Shown here: piece by piece, positions 52,794 through 61,470 of the stretch
Position numbering within the stretch: position 1 is the first letter of the stretch
How the letters are laid out: the number at the start of each line of letters is the position of its first letter
Assembly: GCA_020628425.1 (NCBI GenBank)
Contig: JAHDEZ010000001.1
Span: 1-64,000 of the forward strand
Reading direction: 5' to 3'
DNA length: 64,000 bases
Source of the DNA: Hellea sp.
GTDB lineage: Bacteria > Pseudomonadota > Alphaproteobacteria > Caulobacterales > Maricaulaceae
Translations under genes and position numbers: made by a program
Notes under the pieces: model-generated
The model's database searches: none
The model's input: only the letters and a program-made list of their open reading frames with translations
What the model was told of the DNA's origin: nothing

Positions 52794-53396
52794 TTAAAAC
52801 GGTCGTCTTGAACTCAGCGCCGCATTAATGGTTCCATCATCGAGATAATCCAGTTCTCCGCCGACAGGGACACCATGGGCCAGACGAGAAATCGTCACAC
52901 CATGCCCCTCGATATGATCCGTAATATAATGCGCCGTCGTCTGCCCATCGACCGTGGCATTCATAGCAAGGATGACCTCCGACACGCCGCCAGCTTTGAC
53001 GCGATCAATGAGGCTGGCAATACGCAAATCTTCGGGGCGAATGCCATCAATAGCAGATAGCGTACCACCTAAGACATGATAGACACCTTTGAACGTAGCG
53101 GCGCGCTCCATGGCCCACAGATCGCCCACATCCTGTACCACACAAATAAGGCTTTGATCTCGCGCAGGCGCCGTACAGATATGACATGGGTTAGACGCAT
53201 CCACATTACCACAGGTACCGCATTCCGAGATTTTCTCAGCCGCCTCGGCCAAAGCAGTGACCAAGGGCTTCATGAGTGGTTCGCGTTTTTTAATCAACTC
53301 CAGCGCTGCCCGACGGGCCGAACGCGGTCCCAGCCCTGGCAGTTTAGACAAGAGCTTGATCAGACGGTCAATTTCCGGACTGATGTTCTGAGCCAT
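52794..53396 (-). CDS. recR: Recombination protein RecR
   Basis: Part of the RecFOR pathway that loads RecA on gapped DNA. Helix-hairpin-helix [20 protein letters not shown] (from residue 15), a C4 zinc finger ([20 protein letters not shown]), and a TOPRIM domain ([55 protein letters not shown]). Length 200 aa is normal. In many bacteria it directly follows ybaB-dnaX; here 3.6 kb with ggt and a peroxidase lies between. Confidence 0.96.
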   Translation of the reverse strand: MAQNISPEIDRLIKLLSKLPGLGPRSARRAALELIKKREPLMKPLVTALAEAAEKISECGTCGNVDASNPCHICTAPARDQSLICVVQDVGDLWAMERAATFKGVYHVLGGTLSAIDGIRPEDLRIASLIDRVKAGGVSEVILAMNATVDGQTTAHYITDHIEGHGVTISRLAHGVPVGGELDYLDDGTINAALSSRRPF

Positions 53397-53584
53397 GAGA
53401 TTCCTCGATTCGCTAAAACACTAATCAATTCTGATCCAATGGGAAACCATTCGCAGGTCGAATGATGCGTCCATTCACTCAGCATTTTCACAACATCTGG
53501 CCCTCGGATTGTGCAGGCCACACGATCCACTGGAAAATAATTCAATTTTACTGGAACACTCTCATCCCCGCGATATTTCAATAA

Positions 53585-53683
53585 GTGTCCTTCCCTGGAC
53601 ACGTTATCAATTTAGATTTCTCCCTGATTGATATAACTTGCCCGGCCACTACGTTGTCACTTTGTTGGCCGGGCACTTTTTTC
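53585..53683 (+). ncRNA. Candidate small RNA with strong terminator
   Basis: A hairpin GTGTCC-TTCCCT-GGACAC (53585-53602) is followed by a perfect 10-bp stem TGCCCGGCCA (53639-53648) with TGGCCGGGCA (53666-53675) and six T. On the plus strand no gene lies upstream, as both neighbours are on the minus strand; so a short plus-strand transcript is possible. The rest of 53397-53640 shows nothing else. Confidence 0.4.
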
Positions 53684-53685
53684 AT

Positions 53686-55446
53686 TTAATTTCCCTTGGC
53701 AGCGCCTTTCGGATCGCGGCCGTCGGCGGCACCGTAGAAATAAAGCCCGTCCCAAGCAATGGAATTAGCGCGGCCATTGATATTTCGCGTCACAGCGCCG
53801 TCGTCTTCGCGGGAAATGCTATGACCCATACTCTCCAGAATCCGGACCGTGTCGATATTAATTCCCGGCTCCACAAAGACCAGATCGGGTAGCCATTGAT
53901 GATGCATGCGCGGAGCTTGAACGGCCGCCTGCACATTCATGTCAAACTCGACCACATTTAAAATCACTTGGAGAGTTTGTGTGATAATGGTCGAGCCACC
54001 AATAGAACCAGTAACCAGCACATTCAGACCGTCTTTATTACGAACAATAGTCGGACTCATGGATGACAATGGGCGTTTGCGCGGCTCAATGGCATTGGCT
54101 TCGGCGCCAATCAGGCCGTAATAATTAGGCACGCCAGGCTTTGATGAGAAATCATCCATTTCATTATTAAGGAGGAAGCCGGCTCCGTCCACAGAGTGGC
54201 CACTGCCATAAGAAAAGTTCAGCGTATAAGTTACAGATACTGCATTGCCCCATTTATCCATGACCGAGTAATGGGTGGTCGCTGGCTGCTCATCAGCAAA
54301 GTGTGTTGCGGGGGCGATGTCTGAGGAACGCGACGCCTTTTTAAGATCGATATCTTCGCGGAGTTTCTTGGCATAAGCTTCACCGGTTAACTCTTTAACG
54401 GGCACATCATAAAAATCCGGGTCACCCAGATGTTTGGATCTGTCCGCATAGGCCCGGCGCATAACCTCGATCAATTTATGGAGATAAGCGGCACTGTTGT
54501 GACCATCAGACCGCAGGTCATAACCCTCGAGCACGCCCAGCATTTGCACAATATGTATCCCGCCAGAGGATGGTGGTGGCATGGAATAAACCTCATAGCC
54601 CCGATAGTTCCCTGAAACAGGTTCGCGGATCACAGTTTCATAATTTTCCAGATCGTTATGAGTGATGAGACCACCACCATCCGCCATTTCGGCGACGATC
54701 AAATCGGCTGTCTTTCCGCCGTAAAACCCGACACGACCCTTGCTAGATATCCGCCGTAATGTGCCTGCCAGATGTTTTTGCTTCAGCACATCTCCGACGA
54801 CATAAAGTTCGCCGTCAGGCTTGAAAAAATAGTCCATCGATGACGGGTCATTGGCTAGTGTATCTTTATACTCAAGAAATGATGCTGAAAGACTATAAGA
54901 TACGGGAAAACCGTTATCAGCCAGACGAATAGCCGGGGCCATGACTTCTTTGCGATCCATAGTGCCATAGGTTTCCAACGCGTCCAGCAGGCCCATAACT
55001 GTCCCCGGCACGCCTGCAGATTGATGGGAATACCAGGAAACATCCCTATCCACTTCGCCGTCTTCCCCTAGGAACATGTCGCGGGTCGCTGATGCAGGTG
55101 CCATCTCCCTGAAGTCAATGGCAATAACATCGCCGTCGCCGTTCTCATCATACAGCGAAACCATCATGAAACCGCCGCCGCCCAAATTACCGGCCTGAGG
55201 ATGGGTCACAGCCAAGGCAAACCCTGTGGCCACAGCCGCGTCCACCGCATTGCCGCCCTGCGCCAGAATATCCCGCCCCACTTCGGCCGCGATAGCGTCC
55301 TGTGCCACCACCATGCCCGCCTCGCTAACGACCGGACTGATGCGACTATCGAATGTAACGGCAGGCGGTTTCTCAGCCGGCACGTCATGAGCGTGGGCAA
55401 CGCATGAAAGGACTGAACAAGAGAACGTCAAAAATAATCGGCGCAT
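53686..55446 (-). CDS. ggt: Gamma-glutamyltransferase
   Basis: Periplasmic Ntn-hydrolase that cleaves gamma-glutamyl bonds of glutathione and related compounds and matures by self-cleavage. Start ATG 55446 (AGGGGAAG upstream) gives a signal peptide ending AHAH/DVP and 586 aa. The catalytic Thr at the autoprocessing site is in QPATTHYSVMDKWGNAVSV; other motifs are GGNAVDAAVATGFALAVTHP, GGGGFMMV, PPPSSGGIHIVQML and PLSSMSPTIV. Divergent from the haem peroxidase, with a CRP-like site between. Confidence 0.95.
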   Translation of the reverse strand: MRRLFLTFSCSVLSCVAHAHDVPAEKPPAVTFDSRISPVVSEAGMVVAQDAIAAEVGRDILAQGGNAVDAAVATGFALAVTHPQAGNLGGGGFMMVSLYDENGDGDVIAIDFREMAPASATRDMFLGEDGEVDRDVSWYSHQSAGVPGTVMGLLDALETYGTMDRKEVMAPAIRLADNGFPVSYSLSASFLEYKDTLANDPSSMDYFFKPDGELYVVGDVLKQKHLAGTLRRISSKGRVGFYGGKTADLIVAEMADGGGLITHNDLENYETVIREPVSGNYRGYEVYSMPPPSSGGIHIVQMLGVLEGYDLRSDGHNSAAYLHKLIEVMRRAYADRSKHLGDPDFYDVPVKELTGEAYAKKLREDIDLKKASRSSDIAPATHFADEQPATTHYSVMDKWGNAVSVTYTLNFSYGSGHSVDGAGFLLNNEMDDFSSKPGVPNYYGLIGAEANAIEPRKRPLSSMSPTIVRNKDGLNVLVTGSIGGSTIITQTLQVILNVVEFDMNVQAAVQAPRMHHQWLPDLVFVEPGINIDTVRILESMGHSISREDDGAVTRNINGRANSIAWDGLYFYGAADGRDPKGAAKGN

Positions 55447-55504
55447 AAACTTCCCCTTTTTGCTGAGTATCACGCCTCTCAACCGTTTAGGCAATATCAA
55501 ACAC

Positions 55505-55520
55505 CGTGATCATGGTCACA
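55505..55520 (+). promoter_or_regulatory. CRP-type site between ggt and the peroxidase
   Basis: CGTGA-TCATGG-TCACA matches TGTGA-N6-TCACA at nine of ten positions. It lies about 70 bp before the peroxidase ATG and about 60 bp before the ggt ATG, so it could serve either. Confidence 0.5.
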
Positions 55521-55586
55521 CTTAAAATTGCATAGGCATGATAAACTGATCTTCGTCGATTGGGGGCAACCACAATGGAGGCTTGA

Positions 55587-57026
55587 ATGTCAATTAATCA
55601 CGGAATGGGTAGGCTCAAAGGAATCGAGCACTTCTGCAACCCTATGAAAGACCAAACACGACGCGACCGTTTTGGGCGCATGTTCCCGGAATTGGGTGCA
55701 GCTTATACATCAGTCGACGTTCTCAGGGAAATTGGGAAGGCAGGGGGAAATATGGATGGTGGCAAGAATGCCAACCGCGTCAACGAAGATTTGGATGTTG
55801 GCCATATCTTTTTCGGTCAGTTTGTGGATCATGACATTACGTTGGATCTTGAATCCAGCCTGGGAGGCAATGCCGAAGCCTCTGAAATCGGGAATACCCG
55901 GACTCCGACATTGGATTTGGATTGCATCTATGGCGCCGGCCCGGATGACGCACCGTTTATGTATCATTCTCGAGGTAAATTTAAAGGCGTAAAACTTCTA
56001 ACTGGGGCTGATGAAGGTTCGTCGGACGCAAATGCTGCAAAAGACCTTCTTAGAACACCGATTTTTCCTGAGCCACCCGACGGGCCTGCAAGAGGTCGAG
56101 CCATAATTGGCGATCACCGAAATGATGAAAACCGCATCATTAGCCAAATGCAGCTCGCAATGATTGGTTTTCACAACCACAATGCTGATTTACTTGCCGC
56201 TGACTACGAAGGACACGCTCTGTTTGAGGAGGCCCGACGATTAACAACCTGGCATTATCAATGGCTGATCGTGAATGAATTTTTGCCCCGCATTTGCGGA
56301 GCTGGCGTCGTAAATCGCGTTCTCGCCTGTGGGCGTCAGCATTACTGTCCAAGTAATGGAGAGCCGTTTATTCCGATCGAATTTTCTGTGGCCGCCTACC
56401 GTTTTGGTCACTCCATGATTCCGCAACGGGTCGGTATTCAAAAGGGGAAAGTTTTCAATCTTTTTGGTGACGTACTTGGCACCGGGTTCAGGGCATTGAA
56501 ATCCAATGACGGTGTCGTTGATTGGGCGGAACTCTTCGATATTAATAGTCAAGTCACGCAAAAGGCAGAGAAACTCGATACTTTGATGGCGGAAATTTTA
56601 CTAAAACTCCCATTCATCAAGAATGACGAGAACTCTCTGGCGACCCGAAACCTCTTGCGCGGGAACATATTCATGCTGCCCGCTGGCGAAAAAGTTGCTG
56701 AGAAAATCGGTCAGGATCCGGCTGATATACAGGCCGTAATGACCAAAATTCTCACCGTATCTGACGGAAATATCAAGGCGGGAGCTCCGCTATGGTTGTA
56801 CCTTTTAGCGGAAGCAGAAGAGGTCGGAAGAGAAGACGCGAATGGCAATAAAGATACCCATAAAGGAGAAGGACTAGGTCCGGTCGGAGGCACTATCGTT
56901 GCTGAAACCATCATCGGTCTTCTAGAGCTGGATCCGCGTAGCTTTATGGGCGCAAACCGAAACTGGACCCCAACAGGTCCCCGCACAATTGGAGACATGC
57001 TAAGTCTCGGTGCGCCACCAATCTAA
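55587..57026 (+). CDS. Animal-type haem peroxidase
   Basis: A 479-aa protein of the animal (peroxidase-cyclooxygenase) haem peroxidase superfamily. The distal His is in FGQFVDHDITLD (H82) and the proximal His in AAYRFGHSMIPQ (H275), with RIISQMQLAMIGFHNHNADL between them holding the conserved helix. RTPTLDLDCIYGAGPDD is the calcium-binding-loop region. Bacterial members of this family oxidise halides or aromatic compounds using hydrogen peroxide. No signal peptide is seen; some bacterial relatives leave through type I secretion, but no RTX repeats are present. Start ATG 55587 has GGAGG upstream. Monocistronic with a strong terminator. Confidence 0.92.
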   Translation: MSINHGMGRLKGIEHFCNPMKDQTRRDRFGRMFPELGAAYTSVDVLREIGKAGGNMDGGKNANRVNEDLDVGHIFFGQFVDHDITLDLESSLGGNAEASEIGNTRTPTLDLDCIYGAGPDDAPFMYHSRGKFKGVKLLTGADEGSSDANAAKDLLRTPIFPEPPDGPARGRAIIGDHRNDENRIISQMQLAMIGFHNHNADLLAADYEGHALFEEARRLTTWHYQWLIVNEFLPRICGAGVVNRVLACGRQHYCPSNGEPFIPIEFSVAAYRFGHSMIPQRVGIQKGKVFNLFGDVLGTGFRALKSNDGVVDWAELFDINSQVTQKAEKLDTLMAEILLKLPFIKNDENSLATRNLLRGNIFMLPAGEKVAEKIGQDPADIQAVMTKILTVSDGNIKAGAPLWLYLLAEAEEVGREDANGNKDTHKGEGLGPVGGTIVAETIIGLLELDPRSFMGANRNWTPTGPRTIGDMLSLGAPPI

Positions 57027-57030
57027 ACCA

Positions 57031-57060
57031 AAAAAAGGCGCCCAAAGGGGCGCCTTTTTT
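57031..57060. terminator. Bidirectional terminator
   Basis: AAAAAAGGCGCCC (57031-57043) pairs with GGGCGCCTTTTTT (57048-57060). It lies between the convergent peroxidase and ybaB genes. Confidence 0.9.
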
Positions 57061-57379
57061 AAAACGGCATTTTCATCCCGGGTGGGAGTTGCATATCTCC
57101 GAAAGCAGACTGCATGGTTTTAGAGCGGACCTCATCGAGTTTGACTTTCGCGTCTTGAAAGGCGGCCACGATGAGATCCTCAAGAATTTCCGCTTCTTCA
57201 GTTAGGAGGCTCGGATCTATCTTCAAGCCTCTCATATTGCCTTCACCCGTTAGGGTGAGCTCTATCAGACCTGCACCTGATTTTCCTGTGGCTTCCAGAT
57301 CGGCTACCTGGCTTTGGGCTTCTTGCATTTTGGCCTGCATCTGCTTGGCCTGTTTCATCAATCCCATTAGGTCTTTCAT
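57059..57379 (-). CDS. YbaB/EbfC nucleoid-associated protein
   Basis: A 106-aa DNA-binding protein that forms a tweezer-like dimer. Core: MGLMKQAKQMQAKMQEAQSQ coiled coil at the N-terminus, SGAGLIELTLTGEGNMRGLK, then EAEILEDLIVAAFQDAKVKL. It starts 2 bp after dnaX, in the conserved dnaX-ybaB order. Its stop is inside the bidirectional terminator. Confidence 0.95.
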   Translation of the reverse strand: MKDLMGLMKQAKQMQAKMQEAQSQVADLEATGKSGAGLIELTLTGEGNMRGLKIDPSLLTEEAEILEDLIVAAFQDAKVKLDEVRSKTMQSAFGDMQLPPGMKMPF

Positions 57380-57381
57380 GT

Positions 57382-59142
57382 TTAGTCATCCTCTGAATTT
57401 AGTTCGTCGGGGTTAGCGGCACCGAAATCGGCTTTGATTATGTTCCCACCTGATCTAGTTGGCGCGTCTCGGATTTCAAGCAGTTTGGCTTTTTTTAGCA
57501 GTGAATGCGAAAAGGCCGGATGGGCGCGGTCACGGGCATCTTGCTCAGCGATGGCGGTTTTACGGGCCTCAGATATAGACGGAGCACCATCTCCCTCTTC
57601 TTGTTCAATCAACCACAGATCACCCGTCATATCCCGAAGTGCCTCGACCATACGGCCAATCAGGGTCACAGGCGCGCGGTCGACCTTCTCAATGGTAATG
57701 GCTCCGGTACGGAAACGAATGACCCGCACATATTTTTCCACGTCATATTTGAGCTGTATCTGCCCATCACCTAGCGCTTCGGTGAAATCGGTCAGGCTGT
57801 TAATTTGCAAAGTGGGTGCGGGAGCCGGCGCTGGAACAGGTGCACTCATGGCAACGGATTGCCCCATAGGGCCGGAGTCTGATATAGTTTCGGTATGATG
57901 CCCAGACATGGCCGAGCCGTCTGTTCGCCCGTTACCTTGGGTGATAACGGGCGCTTTAAAATTTCCGGATTTGATTTCCTTGAGGATTTCCGCGGCCAGT
58001 TCCGGAGGCGGCATTTCGCCGGCTACAGCTATCTTTAACAGCGCCATTTCCGCTGCCGCTAGAGGTACGGGCGCCATACGAACCTCGCCGTAGGATTTCA
58101 AAAGCATTTGCCAGATACGCGTGAGCTGCCCGGTGGTTAATTGTTCTGCCAGCTCGCGGAGCCGTTTGGCTTGATCCGGAGAGCTGTCAAACTCCGCCGC
58201 ATCACCGAGCGTTTTGGCACGGCTGACCTCGTGGCAGATATCCAACAGATCGCGCATGACCACAACCGGATCTGCGCCGTCATCATATTGGGCGCGCATT
58301 TCCGTAAGCGCCGCCGATGCGTCACCCGTTGACGCAGACGCAAACAGATTGACCACACGGCCCCTGTCGGCCAGCCCCAACATGGACTGCACTTCGTCCA
58401 GTGTGACGGATGAGCCGTCCAATGCACCTTGAACAATGGCCTGATCCAAAAGTGAGAGCGCATCTCGCACAGAGCCCTCAGCGGCCCGCGACAGGAGCGC
58501 CAGCCCATCCTCATCAATAGACACTTTCTCTTTTTCGCAAATGTTTGAGAGATGCGTTTTCAGGCTGGCAGCCTCAACCCGACGCAGATCGAAACGCTGA
58601 CAACGGGACAGCACCGTCACAGGCACTTTGCGGATTTCCGTTGTAGCGAAAATAAATTTAGCGTGGTCCGGAGGTTCTTCGAGGGTCTTGAGCAGAGCGT
58701 TAAAAGCCCCAGTCGAGAGCATGTGCACCTCGTCGATGATATAGACTTTATAACGCGCTGAGACAGGGGCGTAGCGAACCCCGTCCAGGAGCTCTCGCAT
58801 ATTTTCCACACCAGTGCGGGAGGCCGCATCCATTTCCAGCACGTCCATATGGGAGGATGCCATAATGGCTTCGCAGTGAATACCCGGCATAGCCAGATCT
58901 GTGGACGGCCCTTCGACGCTATCGCTTTGATAATTCAACGCTCGCGCCAGAAGTCTGGCAGTCGTGGTTTTACCGATACCTCGAACACCCGTCAGCATGA
59001 AAGCGTGCGCAATACGTCCGGCTTTGAAAGCATTGGTCAGAGTGGTGACCATCGCTTCCTGCCCTATCATATCCTCGAAGGTCGTCGGCCGGTATTTTCG
59101 GGCTAGAACCTGATAGGTCTGTGTATCGGGAGACTCGCTCAT
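57382..59142 (-). CDS. dnaX: DNA polymerase III subunits gamma and tau
   Basis: Clamp-loader ATPase subunit, and in its long form the polymerase organiser. Walker A is MLTGVRGIGKTTTARLLARA (~50-69), Walker B VYIIDEVHMLS, sensor region FIFATTEIRKVPVTVLSRCQ. The zinc-knuckle cysteines of Escherichia coli DnaX are mostly lost (only one Cys in PGIHCEAIM), as in other alphaproteobacteria. Residues ~395-450 are a Pro/Ala linker, followed by a tau-like domain; 586 aa. No slippery sequence was noted. Gene order ffs-dnaX-ybaB is conserved in many bacteria. Confidence 0.96.
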   Translation of the reverse strand: MSESPDTQTYQVLARKYRPTTFEDMIGQEAMVTTLTNAFKAGRIAHAFMLTGVRGIGKTTTARLLARALNYQSDSVEGPSTDLAMPGIHCEAIMASSHMDVLEMDAASRTGVENMRELLDGVRYAPVSARYKVYIIDEVHMLSTGAFNALLKTLEEPPDHAKFIFATTEIRKVPVTVLSRCQRFDLRRVEAASLKTHLSNICEKEKVSIDEDGLALLSRAAEGSVRDALSLLDQAIVQGALDGSSVTLDEVQSMLGLADRGRVVNLFASASTGDASAALTEMRAQYDDGADPVVVMRDLLDICHEVSRAKTLGDAAEFDSSPDQAKRLRELAEQLTTGQLTRIWQMLLKSYGEVRMAPVPLAAAEMALLKIAVAGEMPPPELAAEILKEIKSGNFKAPVITQGNGRTDGSAMSGHHTETISDSGPMGQSVAMSAPVPAPAPAPTLQINSLTDFTEALGDGQIQLKYDVEKYVRVIRFRTGAITIEKVDRAPVTLIGRMVEALRDMTGDLWLIEQEEGDGAPSISEARKTAIAEQDARDRAHPAFSHSLLKKAKLLEIRDAPTRSGGNIIKADFGAANPDELNSEDD

Positions 59143-59211
59143 TCGCTCCTTATACGGGCTGGTTCTTTGAGATTAAAGGGTCAGAAATGAGAAAAGAAAA
59201 TAATAAAAAGT

Positions 59212-59305
59212 GGAAGACTGAACCTGACCCGAAAAAAACTCGTTGCGGCTGCTTCGTTCCCGACCTGACCGGATTGGCGAGGATCTCCGTCCAAGCCAGC
59301 CTTCC
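59212..59305 (-). ncRNA. ffs: Signal recognition particle RNA (4.5S type)
   Basis: The minus strand contains the SRP apical loop motif: GGTCAGGTCGGGAACGAAGC, followed by AGCCGCAACGAG, matching the conserved GGTCAGG...GGAA...AGCAGCC core that Ffh binds. The 5' GGAAGGCTGG (59296-59305) pairs with the 3' TCAGTCTTCC (59212-59221) to close the long hairpin, giving ~94 nt. A T-run (CACTTTTTATT) follows as terminator. It lies directly upstream of dnaX on the same strand, the classical position. Exact ends are uncertain by several bases. Confidence 0.9.
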
Positions 59306-59371
59306 GAGCGGTTATATGGAGAAAGGATGTTTAAATATCAACCCCTCAATACAAGACCGGGAAAAAAGCTC

Positions 59372-59399
59372 AAAAAAACCCGGCTCAATTGAGCCGGGT
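59372..59399 (-). terminator. Terminator of the beta-barrel gene
   Basis: ACCCGGCTCAA and TTGAGCCGGGT form a perfect 11-bp stem (59378-59399). On the minus strand it is followed by seven T. Confidence 0.85.
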
Positions 59400-59421
59400 G
59401 TAATCATCTACTAAAGCAAGG

Positions 59422-59937
59422 CTAAAACTTACGAACGTAGGAGATAGAACCGGTATTAGCATCGCCATTATTGCTGCCGCCATCAAGCCATGTGTAATCA
59501 AGACGGATACCATCATTTTCACCAAACATATATTGGATGCCTGTACCGCCGGCAAAACCATCGATAGATTCGGAAGCGGAATTAGTACCGTCAGAGGCTG
59601 AAAATTCTGAGAAATAGTAACCTGTACGGCTGATGAGGGTTATGTTACGGCCGACCGGTAGATTGACCGTCACAAAAGCACCAGCAATATAATCATAGCC
59701 TACATCGATATCCGTCGTGCCAATTGTGACCTCATCGTCGATAACACCCAAAGAGCCCTGGGCTTCAACACCAAATGTGCCGCCAGCAAACGTAGTGCCG
59801 ATTTTGGCGCCAATACCAAAATTATCAAATTCAAGGGTGTCCACGCCCACATTGACGTATGCCCCGTCATCGGCATGAGCCGTTCCCACAAAGGCTGTCA
59901 TGGCAGCCGATACAGCTAAAGCTTTGATGAATTTCAT
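59422..59937 (-). CDS. Outer-membrane beta-barrel protein
   Basis: A 171-aa small OmpA/opacity-type barrel. The start at ATG 59937, preceded by AAGGGA, gives a signal peptide MKFIKALAVSAAMTAFVGTAHA; the open frame to 60117 is not credible. The mature protein has alternating beta strands (YVNVGVDTLEFDNFGIG, VDVGYDYIAGAFVTVNLPV) and ends in SISYVRKF with the terminal Phe recognised by the Bam complex. Function unknown; adhesion, porin or structural role. It has a good terminator and a CRP-like site upstream. Confidence 0.9.
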   Translation of the reverse strand: MKFIKALAVSAAMTAFVGTAHADDGAYVNVGVDTLEFDNFGIGAKIGTTFAGGTFGVEAQGSLGVIDDEVTIGTTDIDVGYDYIAGAFVTVNLPVGRNITLISRTGYYFSEFSASDGTNSASESIDGFAGGTGIQYMFGENDGIRLDYTWLDGGSNNGDANTGSISYVRKF

Positions 59938-59997
59938 GTCTTTCCCTTTCATATTTAAGACGATGCAGAGTTGTATCGTTTTCTTTGCAATTGAAAG

Positions 59998-60013
59998 TGT
60001 CAAATCTGTCACA
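59998..60013. promoter_or_regulatory. CRP-type site between the barrel gene and nudC
   Basis: TGTCA-AATCTG-TCACA matches TGTGA-N6-TCACA at nine of ten positions. It is about 60 bp upstream of the barrel gene and 80 bp upstream of nudC. Confidence 0.45.
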
Positions 60014-60094
60014 TTTTGGGGAAAATTTTTCCTTGTGATAATATTGCAACATTTTGTTATTGCTCCCATCAAAAATCCCGTTAGCAAGGCGGTT

Positions 60095-60991
60095 ATGACC
60101 ACTGATAATTTTACCATGCCCTTTGCTGGCGGACATTTGGATTATGCCGAGGACAAACGCTCCATCAGCGATATAAAAATGTTCCTGGCTGACCCTCGGG
60201 CGCAATCGATTCTTTTACAGCGAGGAAAGCCCGCGATGAATCAACAGGGCGGACTACATCTCGTCCACCCTGATGCGTTAAAAGGTATAAATGTTGCTCA
60301 ACCCGCGCCGGTTTTGCTTGGCCTTAAAGATAACGGCACGCCAATTTTCGCTTTTGAACTGGCTGAGGATCAAACCCTCATTCCACAAGACAGCTTTCAG
60401 GAAATGCGCTTTATTGCCGGACGAATGAAGATGAAAGAATTGGCCATAGCTGGTCGGGCCAGATCCCTTTTCCAATGGTTTCACAGTCACCATTTCTGTT
60501 CCGCCTGCGGCAAGGAAACCATCTCGGCATCGGGCGGGATGTATAGCCATTGTCCTAGCTGCATGACCGACCATTTTCCAAGGGTTAATCCCGTGGTGAT
60601 CATGCTCATATTAAACGGCGATAAATGTCTGTTGGGCCGTTCACCAGGTTGGCCTCCAGGCGCATATTCGGCCTTGGCTGGGTTTGTGTCCCCCGGCGAG
60701 TCCATCGAGGAAGCCTGTGTGCGGGAAACCCAAGAAGAAGTCGGCATCAACACACACTCTGCCCGTTATGTTTTCAGCCAGCCTTGGCCGTTCCCAAGCC
60801 AACTTATGATAGGCCTAATTTGCGAAACGGAAGAAAATGAAATCACACTGAACCCCAAAGAGCTAGAAGATGCAAAATGGTTTTCAAGAGATGAGGTGCA
60901 AGCCGTCTTTAATAAGCAAAGCGACGCATTTACGCGACCGCCCCGTTTTACTATAGCCCATCATCTACTCAGACACTGGCTGTCCGAATAA
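60095..60991 (+). CDS. nudC: NADH pyrophosphatase / NAD-decapping Nudix enzyme NudC
   Basis: Hydrolyses NAD(H) and removes NAD caps from RNA. Start ATG 60095 with AAGGCGG upstream; a longer open frame from 59900 is not supported. The Zn ribbon is HFCSACGKE...HCPSCMTD (~residues 128-155); the Nudix box is GFVSPGESIEEACVRETQEE (~189-208); and SQPWPFPSQLMIG is the NADH-specificity motif. 298 aa is close to the normal length for this enzyme. The 3' end overlaps the convergent DoxX-like gene by 27 bp. Confidence 0.95.
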   Translation: MTTDNFTMPFAGGHLDYAEDKRSISDIKMFLADPRAQSILLQRGKPAMNQQGGLHLVHPDALKGINVAQPAPVLLGLKDNGTPIFAFELAEDQTLIPQDSFQEMRFIAGRMKMKELAIAGRARSLFQWFHSHHFCSACGKETISASGGMYSHCPSCMTDHFPRVNPVVIMLILNGDKCLLGRSPGWPPGAYSALAGFVSPGESIEEACVRETQEEVGINTHSARYVFSQPWPFPSQLMIGLICETEENEITLNPKELEDAKWFSRDEVQAVFNKQSDAFTRPPRFTIAHHLLRHWLSE

Positions 60992-61453
60992 TGCCTCTTT
61001 GATACGCCCAAGACCGTATCCGATTTCCTTGCGATGGATAAATATCAGCGCCGCACAAGATAGCCAGACACCACAAGCCATAACAAATAGCAAACCGCCG
61101 TCATTGTTTGGATCAATTCCTAATGGCGTCATAGTATGAAAGAAGATAGCCCCGCTCATAATCGCAATTCCTAAGAGAGCACCGAAACCCTGTAACCGTC
61201 GAAATTGCGGTAGTATCCCCAATAACAACATGGCTGACGCAATTAACTCAGCCATTCCAATCACATATTGAGAAAACAGTCCGGAGTGAGCAAACAAACC
61301 ATCCGCGCCGAATCCGGCAGCCCAATCATTTAGTTTACCAAAAATCGTTTGAGTTTCGACGGCGTCTGTAAATTTATATCTTAGACTATCAAGAAAAATC
61401 GCGCTGCAATAAATTGCCAATACGGCTGGTAGAAATTTTAAAAACTTTTGCAT
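60965..61453 (-). CDS. DoxX-like membrane protein
   Basis: A 162-aa inner-membrane protein with four predicted helices; the pattern KFTDAVETQTIFGKLNDW, then YVIGMAELIASAMLLLGILP and GAIFFHTMTPLG, matches the DoxX superfamily. Members act in redox or sulfur metabolism in a few cases but most are uncharacterised. It is 17 bp downstream of the YHS lipoprotein gene on the same strand, so these two are likely an operon. Confidence 0.8.
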   Translation of the reverse strand: MQKFLKFLPAVLAIYCSAIFLDSLRYKFTDAVETQTIFGKLNDWAAGFGADGLFAHSGLFSQYVIGMAELIASAMLLLGILPQFRRLQGFGALLGIAIMSGAIFFHTMTPLGIDPNNDGGLLFVMACGVWLSCAALIFIHRKEIGYGLGRIKEALFGQPVSE

Positions 61454-61470
61454 TTTATGTCCCTCTTACA

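Noticed and set aside
53360-53602. An 80-codon minus-strand frame overlapping the start of recR
   Set aside because: No family resemblance, no ribosome-binding site, and it overlaps recR by 37 bp in another frame.
59121-59414. A 97-codon plus-strand open frame upstream of dnaX
   Set aside because: It lies antisense to the SRP RNA gene, and its sequence is explained by the conserved SRP core and terminator on the other strand.
59900-60094. N-terminal extension of nudC
   Set aside because: The extension overlaps the beta-barrel gene and its promoter; ATG 60095 has a good ribosome-binding site and gives the normal length.
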